Positions 41,997 through 47,187 of a stretch of 47,187 nucleotides of DNA are shown here, piece by piece. Positions within the stretch are counted from its first letter, which is position 1, and every line of letters begins with the position of its first letter. This stretch comes from a candidate division WOR-3 bacterium (lineage in GTDB: Bacteria; Hydrothermota; Tepidihabitantia; Tepidihabitantales; Tepidihabitantaceae), in the NCBI GenBank assembly GCA_039801245.1, contig JBDRUF010000006.1, positions 1 to 47,187 on the forward strand, in the 5' to 3' direction. Made by a program: the position numbers and the translations under genes. The notes beneath the pieces were generated by a model. That model searched no databases, had not been told where the DNA came from, and was given only the letters and a program-made list of their open reading frames with translations.

Positions 41997-42902
41997 ATGC
42001 CGAATCGGATAAACTCCATCTTTACTCTTGAAGACACATTTATCGCCTATGCAGCGGGTGATAACGGCACGCTTCTTAAGAGCACCGATGCCGGTGCCAC
42101 TTGGGAGAAACTATCTGTGCCTGTTCAGGTTAACCTCTATAGCGTCTGCTTTCCGGGACAGGCGGTTATTGGCTATGCCTGTGGTGACAGGGGCATCATC
42201 CTCAAAACCGAAAATGAAGGCAGAACTTGGCAGGTGCTTGATTCTGGAACCGATGTTGACCTAAGGGCGATAAAATTTCCAGTTTCACCTGAAATTGGCT
42301 TTGTTGCCGGTGATAAAGGAACGGTTCTGCGAACCACCGACAGTGGTACCACCTGGGAGAGATTAATCACCGCCACCGAGGAAAAGATTATGGATGTCCA
42401 TTTTCCCGCTGATGTCATCACCGGCTATGCGGTCGGTTTGAATGGCACGGTGTTAAAGACAACAACCGGGGGCTCAATCTGGTTCTCCCAGGCAGAAAAT
42501 GTTGCCGAACTTACCGCCAACACCCATTTTACCGCTGTCCATTTTCCTGCTGATGACCTCGTCGGATTTATGACCACAACCCTGGGCAGGGTCTTCTTTA
42601 CCCCTGATGGCGGTGAGGTCTGGCGTCCCTTACCGATTGAGTTTTTCGTCCCGCCACTTTACTCACTTGATATCCGGCATGATACAATGGCGGGCTTCTG
42701 TGTCGGGGCAAAAGGAACTGTGATTCACACCCTTGATGGCGGTAACACCTGGGAGAAAATTGACCCCGGTACCGAAAAGGACCTTTTCAGCATCCGCTTC
42801 TTTGCCGACGGAATTATTGGCATCATCGGCGGTGATGAACACACCCTACTTTTGAGCAATAACGGTGGCTACACCTGGGCTCCAGCAATCATCAAAGATT
42901 AA
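41997..42902 (+). CDS. Ycf48-like seven-bladed propeller, apparently cytoplasmic
   Basis: 301 aa made of seven repeats of ~42 residues (GDNGTLLKSTDAGATWEKL, GDRGIILKTENEGRTWQVL, GDKGTVLRTTDSGTTWERL, GLNGTVLKTTTGGSIW, ... GAKGTVIHTLDGGNTWEKI). This is the BNR/Ycf48 pattern known from the photosystem II assembly factor and from many exported bacterial proteins. Unlike those it has no signal peptide and no sorting tail: the first residues (MPNRINSIFTLEDTFIAY) already enter the first blade. The start is fixed by the promoter, whose -10 box ends 6 nt before ATG, so the mRNA is leaderless and no upstream extension is possible from it. It is a single-gene unit; function unknown. Confidence 0.85.
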   Translation: MPNRINSIFTLEDTFIAYAAGDNGTLLKSTDAGATWEKLSVPVQVNLYSVCFPGQAVIGYACGDRGIILKTENEGRTWQVLDSGTDVDLRAIKFPVSPEIGFVAGDKGTVLRTTDSGTTWERLITATEEKIMDVHFPADVITGYAVGLNGTVLKTTTGGSIWFSQAENVAELTANTHFTAVHFPADDLVGFMTTTLGRVFFTPDGGEVWRPLPIEFFVPPLYSLDIRHDTMAGFCVGAKGTVIHTLDGGNTWEKIDPGTEKDLFSIRFFADGIIGIIGGDEHTLLLSNNGGYTWAPAIIKD

Positions 42903-42921
42903 AAAAATCCCTAAAATTCGC

Positions 42922-42949
42922 TTGACATTGCTTGTCTTTGTAATATACT
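42922..42949 (+). promoter_or_regulatory. Promoter of acs
   Basis: TTGACA (42922-42927), a 16-nt spacer and TATACT (42944-42949). It gives a ~46-nt leader with AAAGGAGG (42987-42994) before ATG 43002, the conventional arrangement in contrast to the leaderless genes nearby. Confidence 0.8.
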
Positions 42950-43001
42950 AAAAATTCCAGTTTGTTATTTAGTAACATAAAAATACAAAGGAGGAAAGAA
43001 A

Positions 43002-44903
43002 ATGGCAGATGAGCCAAAGTTTTATGAGCCGTCAGCGGAGTTAGTAGAAAACTCCAACATTATGGCTTTTATGAAAAGGCATAACATTAAAACGCTCGAC
43101 GAACTTCTTAACCGCGCAAAAGACTTGGAGTGGTACTGGGGCGAAATGGCAAAGGAACTGGAATGGTTCAAACCTTGGAATAAGGTGCTGGATGAATCCC
43201 AGGCGCCCTTTTACAAATGGTTCATCGGCGGTCTTTTCAACATCGCCCACAACTGCCTTGACCGGCATATGAAGACTGATGTTAAGGACAAGGTCGCCTA
43301 TATTTATCACTCTGAACCCGGTGAAGTTGAAAGATGGACCTATCAGAGGCTTTATCAGGAGACAAACAAACTGGCAAATGCCTTAAAAAGTCTCGGTGTG
43401 AAAAAGGGCGACCGGGTAACCATATTTTTGCCGATGATCCCCCAGTTACCTATCGCGATGCTCGCCTGCGCCAAGATTGGTGCAATTCACTCGGTGGTTT
43501 TCTCCGGTTTCTCATCCGCATCCCTGCGTGACCGGATTCAGGATGCTGAGGCTAAGGTCTTAATAACCGCGGATGGTGCCTATCGCCGGGGCAAACTGGT
43601 AACCCTGAAGGCAAATGCCGACCCGGCACTTGCTGAATGCCCTTCAATAGAGCATTGCATTGTTTTCAAACGGGCGGGCAATCCGGTTGAGATGAAACCC
43701 GGCAGAGACCTCTGGTGGCACGAACTGACCGAAAAAGAACCGTCTGAATGTCCAACCGAACAGATGGACTCTGAAGACATCCTTTACATCCTCTACACCT
43801 CAGGCACAACCGGTAAACCCAAGGGTGTTGTCCATGTCCATGGTGGTTATGCGGTTGGCACCTACACAACCCTTAAATTTGTGTTTGACATCAAGCCCAA
43901 CGACATTTACTGGTGTGCGGCTGATATCGGCTGGGTAACCGGACACTCCTATATCGTTTACGCGCCACTTATGCTTGGTGCCACCTCCATACTTTACGAG
44001 GGTGCACCCGACTATCCTGCACCTGACCGCTGGTGGTCAATCATTGAAAAGGAAAAGGTAACAATCCTTTATACATCGCCAACCGCAATCAGAATGTTTA
44101 TGCGCTTTGGCGAGGAGTATCCGGCAAAGCACAACCTCACATCTCTCCGTCTTTTAGGCTCGGTGGGCGAACCTATCAACCCTGAAGCCTGGCGCTGGTA
44201 CCGCAAAAACATCGGCGGTGACAAACTTCAGATTATGGACACCTGGTGGCAGACCGAAACCGGAACCTTTGTGATTTCGCCTCTGCCCATCACACCGCTA
44301 AAACCAGGCTCAGCAACCCTCCCTCTCCCCGGCTTTGCTGCTGATGTTGTCTCCTCTGAAGGTAAGCCGATAAAGCCTAATGAGAACGGTTTTGCTGTCA
44401 TCCTTCGTCCCTGGCCAGCAATGCTCCGCACCCTTTACAAAGACCCCGACCGCTATGTTCAGGCGTACTGGTCACGCTTCCCTGGAAAATATCTTACTGG
44501 TGACTCCTGCACAAGAGACGAGGACGGTTATTTCTGGTTCAGAGGGAGAGCAGACGAAGTCCTTAATGTGGCTGGACACCGGCTCGGCACCGCCGAGATT
44601 GAATCTGCCTTGGTTGCCCATCCTGCTGTTGCTGAGGCAGCGGTCATCGGTATCCCTGATGAGGTCAAGGGTGATGTGCCCAAAGCCTATGTTACGCTCA
44701 AGGTTGGTTTCCAGCCCAGCGAGGCTTTGGTTGAAGAACTGAAGAAATGGGTCTCTCAAGAAATTGGTCCAATTGCCCGACCAGAGTCAATCGAATTCAG
44801 AGACAAACTACCCAAGACCCGTTCCGGCAAGATAATGCGCCGACTTCTAAAAGCCGAGGCATTGGGCAAGCCCATCGGCGACATCTCAACCCTTGATGAG
44901 TAA
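43002..44903 (+). CDS. acsA: Acetyl-CoA synthetase (AMP-forming)
   Basis: Activates acetate to acetyl-CoA via acetyl-AMP in the cytoplasm. 633 aa, normal for Acs. The N-terminal ACAS_N region ([20 protein letters not shown]) is followed by the AMP-binding P-loop [23 protein letters not shown] and [23 protein letters not shown]. The catalytic C-terminal Lys610 in [11 protein letters not shown] is the usual acetylation-controlled residue. It is first in a cluster with an organic-acid transporter and malic enzyme. A hairpin (44913-44946) separates it from the transporter gene. Confidence 0.95.
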   Translation: MADEPKFYEPSAELVENSNIMAFMKRHNIKTLDELLNRAKDLEWYWGEMAKELEWFKPWNKVLDESQAPFYKWFIGGLFNIAHNCLDRHMKTDVKDKVAYIYHSEPGEVERWTYQRLYQETNKLANALKSLGVKKGDRVTIFLPMIPQLPIAMLACAKIGAIHSVVFSGFSSASLRDRIQDAEAKVLITADGAYRRGKLVTLKANADPALAECPSIEHCIVFKRAGNPVEMKPGRDLWWHELTEKEPSECPTEQMDSEDILYILYTSGTTGKPKGVVHVHGGYAVGTYTTLKFVFDIKPNDIYWCAADIGWVTGHSYIVYAPLMLGATSILYEGAPDYPAPDRWWSIIEKEKVTILYTSPTAIRMFMRFGEEYPAKHNLTSLRLLGSVGEPINPEAWRWYRKNIGGDKLQIMDTWWQTETGTFVISPLPITPLKPGSATLPLPGFAADVVSSEGKPIKPNENGFAVILRPWPAMLRTLYKDPDRYVQAYWSRFPGKYLTGDSCTRDEDGYFWFRGRADEVLNVAGHRLGTAEIESALVAHPAVAEAAVIGIPDEVKGDVPKAYVTLKVGFQPSEALVEELKKWVSQEIGPIARPESIEFRDKLPKTRSGKIMRRLLKAEALGKPIGDISTLDE

Positions 44904-44912
44904 ATCAAAAAG

Positions 44913-44946
44913 GCAGGGGTGCCAGCAAACACTATGGCACCCCTGC
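44913..44946 (+). terminator. Stem-loop after acs (partial terminator or processing site)
   Basis: A perfect 12-bp stem (GCAGGGGTGCCA, 44913-44924, with its complement 44935-44946) and a 10-nt loop, 9 nt after the acs stop. It is followed by TAATGTAATTTT rather than a continuous T-run, so it may attenuate, protect the acs 3' end, or terminate weakly before the transporter gene. Confidence 0.6.
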
Positions 44947-44978
44947 TAATGTAATTTTATCATAAAAGGAGGCTCACT

Positions 44979-46208
44979 GTGAGCGAAAACAAGATGTTCA
45001 ATCGCTGGCTGATTGTTGTCGGCGCCCTTTTAATCCAGTTATGTCTTGGTGCAATCTATGCCTGGAGCGTCTTCCGCAAACCGCTTGAATCCACCTTGAA
45101 CATAACCTCCACCCAGGCTTCCCTGCCCTTCTCCTTTGTTTTGGTCTTCTTTGCCCTTGCCACAGTTATTGGCGGCAGGCTCCAGGACCGGTTTGGACCC
45201 CGTATCGTTGCCATCATCGGTGGCTTTCTCCTTGCCCTGGGAATGATTCTTGCCAGTTTTGCCCAAAACATCGCAATGCTTGTCATCGCCTATGGTGTTA
45301 TCTCTGGAATTGGTATCGGCTTCGCCTATGTCTGCCCGATATCTGCCGGTGTCAAATGGTTTCCGGACAAACGCGGCTTGATTACCGGGCTTGCTGTTGC
45401 TGGATTCGGTGCCGGGGCCCTGATTGTTGGACCCCTTGCCCGCGCAATGATTGACTCTACTGGCGTATTTGCCACCTTCCGTTATCTCGGTATCGCCTAT
45501 CTTATCCTGATCTTCATCGGCGCTTTGATTCTCCGCAACCCACCATCAGGCTACAAACCTTTAGGCTGGAACCCACCTCAGCCCGCAGCCGGAACAACAG
45601 TGCGCACCGATTTCTCTGCCGGACAGATGCTTAAAACCGCTCAGTTCTGGCTCATCTGGCTCACCTATTTTGCCGGCTGCGCTGCCGGTCTGATGATTAT
45701 CGGTCAGACCTCACCGATTGCCCAGGAACTTGCCCGTTTCAGCAAGGAGACCGCTGCGCTCGGTGTCAGCATCCTTGCCATCTTCAACGCCCTGGGCAGA
45801 ATCTTCTGGGGCAGAATCTCAGACACCATTGGCAGGACCCGTGCCCTGCTTTTGATGTTTCTCATCAACGCCGTTGCCATTTTCGGCTACTTCTTAATCC
45901 CGTCAATTCCCTTTATCTTCTGGATTGGCATTGCCCTTGTTGGCTCAAGTTTTGGCGGCTACCTCGCAATCTATCCAGCGGTAACCGCCGATTTTTATGG
46001 CACAAAATATTCCGGGATTAATTATGGTCTGGTATTTACCGCCTACGGTATTGGCGGACTTTTGTCCAACATCTTTGCCCCAAGGATGAAGGAAATCACC
46101 GGCAACTACAACGCCGCATTTCTGATTACCGCCCTTTTGTGCCTTGCCGCGGCAGTAGTCATTATTTTAGTCAAGCCGCCTGCCGTCAGGCAAAAACCAG
46201 CCACATAA
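44979..46208 (+). CDS. MFS transporter, OFA (oxalate/formate antiporter-like) family
   Basis: 409 aa with twelve predicted membrane helices. Family signatures are LGAIYAWSVFRKPLE in helix 1, GGRLQDRFGPR in loop 2-3, GIGIGFAYVCPISAGVKWFPDKRGL, and GRIFWGRISDTIGRTRAL in the second half. OFA members exchange or import small carboxylates (oxalate, formate, lactate, pyruvate). Between acs and malic enzyme, acetate, malate or a related acid is a reasonable guess. The start is GTG at 44979 with AAAAGGAGG at 44963-44972. Confidence 0.88.
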   Translation: MSENKMFNRWLIVVGALLIQLCLGAIYAWSVFRKPLESTLNITSTQASLPFSFVLVFFALATVIGGRLQDRFGPRIVAIIGGFLLALGMILASFAQNIAMLVIAYGVISGIGIGFAYVCPISAGVKWFPDKRGLITGLAVAGFGAGALIVGPLARAMIDSTGVFATFRYLGIAYLILIFIGALILRNPPSGYKPLGWNPPQPAAGTTVRTDFSAGQMLKTAQFWLIWLTYFAGCAAGLMIIGQTSPIAQELARFSKETAALGVSILAIFNALGRIFWGRISDTIGRTRALLLMFLINAVAIFGYFLIPSIPFIFWIGIALVGSSFGGYLAIYPAVTADFYGTKYSGINYGLVFTAYGIGGLLSNIFAPRMKEITGNYNAAFLITALLCLAAAVVIILVKPPAVRQKPAT

Positions 46209-46223
46209 AAAGGAGTAAATAAA

Positions 46224-47187
46224 ATGAAAAAACTTTCACCGGCAGAAATAGAACAGTTAATCACCAAGGCAAAAAAGCCAGCAGAGGATGCCTTGAAACT
46301 TCACCCCTTTTATCGGGGGAAGTATCAAATTGCCCCAAAGTGCTGCATCCGCGACTTTAACGACTTTGCCATCTGGTATACCCCGGGTGTTGCCGCACCC
46401 TGCAAAGAGATTCAAAAGGATGTCAACCTTTCCTTTGTCCATACCAATCGGGCAAACACCATCTGCGTTTTAACCGATGGCACCAGGGTCTTAGGGCTCG
46501 GTGACATCGGACCAGAAGCCTCAATGCCGGTAATGGAGGGCAAGGCGCTACTCTTCAAATACCTCGGCGGTGTTGATGCGGTGCCAATCGCCATCCGCAC
46601 CAAGGATCCGGATGAATTCATCCGAACCGCCAAGCTCCTTGAGCCCTCTTTCGGCGGATTTAACCTTGAGGACATCGCCCAGCCCAAATGCTTCAGAATC
46701 CTTGACACTCTGCGTGCCGAGATGGATGTCCCGGTCTGGCACGACGACCAGCAGGGAACCGCAGCAGTTACCTATGCCGGTCTGGTCAATGCCTTAAAGA
46801 TTGTCGGCAAGGACATAAAAAAGGTCAAGGTGGCGATGCTTGGTGCCGGCGCCTCCAACATCGCCATCGCCCGGGTTATCATCAAAGGCGGTGTTACACC
46901 GGGAAATATCATTATGTGTGACTCCAAAGGAACTCTGCACAGGGGTAGAACTGAACTACAGGACCAGTTCAAGGAAAAATGGCATATGTGCGAAATCTCC
47001 AATGCGGAAAATGTCCGGGGCACAATTGCCGATGCGATGAGAGGTGCCGATGTTTTGATTGCCCTTTCAACACCCGGACCAGGAATTGTCAAGCCGGAAT
47101 GGATTAAAACGATGGCGAAAGACCCGATTGTCTTTGCCTGTGCCAACCCGATTCCAGAAATCTGGCCTTGGGAGGCGATTGAGGCGG
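46224..47187 (+). CDS. Malic enzyme (oxaloacetate-decarboxylating type), 3' end outside window
   Basis: The first ~321 residues are visible. ATG 46224 is preceded by AAAAGGAG, 15 nt after the transporter stop. Residues include WYTPGVAAPCKEI, TDGTRVLGLGDIGPEASMPVMEGK, EDIAQPKCF and VWHDDQQGTAAVT (divalent-metal and malate site), then the NAD-binding start VAMLGAGASNIAIARVI and NPIPEIWPWEA. It converts malate to pyruvate and CO2 with NAD(P)H. No phosphotransacetylase-like extension can be judged because the end is cut off. Confidence 0.95.
   Translation, partial: MKKLSPAEIEQLITKAKKPAEDALKLHPFYRGKYQIAPKCCIRDFNDFAIWYTPGVAAPCKEIQKDVNLSFVHTNRANTICVLTDGTRVLGLGDIGPEASMPVMEGKALLFKYLGGVDAVPIAIRTKDPDEFIRTAKLLEPSFGGFNLEDIAQPKCFRILDTLRAEMDVPVWHDDQQGTAAVTYAGLVNALKIVGKDIKKVKVAMLGAGASNIAIARVIIKGGVTPGNIIMCDSKGTLHRGRTELQDQFKEKWHMCEISNAENVRGTIADAMRGADVLIALSTPGPGIVKPEWIKTMAKDPIVFACANPIPEIWPWEAIEA

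Noticed and set aside
37780-42902. Repeated blades of the propeller genes as DNA repeats or CRISPR
   Set aside because: The repeats are at protein level, in frame and divergent in DNA; no equal-length spacers exist anywhere in the window.
46412-47146. Antisense ORFs over the malic enzyme gene
   Set aside because: They mirror codon bias of the sense gene; the sense frame has clear malic-enzyme motifs and a ribosome binding site.

Overview
This 47.2 kb stretch comes from a didermic (Gram-negative-type) bacterium with roughly balanced base composition. Support for an outer membrane is BamA, lipoproteins and many secreted beta-propeller proteins ending in FlgD-Ig-like or 'Por'-like sorting tails. 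It also has ClpC, a V/A-type ATPase, a two-subunit glycine decarboxylase (gcvPA/gcvPB) and FolE2. Together these resemble uncultivated FCB-group or neighbouring lineages such as candidate phylum WOR-3 (Stahlbacteria). That placement is inference from memory of gene content; no search was run. There is no phage, insertion sequence, CRISPR array or rRNA.

Layout. 1-6548 (+): the end of a large secreted protein, then clpC and bamA overlapping by ATGA. 6555-10878 (-): a secreted arylsulfotransferase-type protein, then an operon of short-chain threonine dehydrogenase, folE2 and a class I glutamine amidotransferase. 11007-14216 (+): tRNA-His, tRNA-Arg and tRNA-Lys, a 945-residue subtilisin-type protease starting 14 nt after tRNA-Lys, and tRNA-Asn. 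14270-16846 (-): a Kelch-type secreted protein. 17231-23851 (+): gcvT-gcvH-gcvPA-DUF6485-gcvPB, a 109-residue protein and a MutL/GlmL-type ASKHA protein. 23832-26478 (-): secreted propeller, rfbD and Nudix. 26649-32772 (-): two surface-protein operons with duplicated promoters, including a C13-type peptidase fused to two propellers. 33287-37511 (-): a GyrI-like lipoprotein and V-ATPase subunits H, I, K and E, without A, B, C, D or F. 37780-41744 (-): a YncE-like propeller and a frameshifted Kelch gene. 41997-47187 (+): a Ycf48-like propeller, acetyl-CoA synthetase, an OFA-family transporter and a malic enzyme that runs off the end.

How the genes may work together. Threonine dehydrogenase yields 2-amino-3-ketobutyrate, a precursor of glycine and acetyl-CoA. 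The gcv operon oxidises glycine to CO2, ammonia and methylene-tetrahydrofolate, and FolE2 starts folate synthesis. Acs, the organic-acid transporter and malic enzyme suggest use of acetate and C4 acids. The proteolipid carries the full set of Na+-ligand residues known from Enterococcus hirae NtpK, so the ATPase is predicted to move Na+.

The most interesting signals are regulatory. Consensus -35/-10 promoters can be read before many transcription units, and in several the -10 box lies only about 6-12 nt before the start codon. This predicts leaderless or nearly leaderless mRNAs and corrects several start codons. In the 41.7-40.3 kb operon the predicted first 14 nt of the mRNA are perfectly complementary to a stretch just before the second gene's ribosome binding site. 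Three promoters of secreted-protein operons share a GGGGTATAAT -10 region, two of them as a clear 51-bp duplication.
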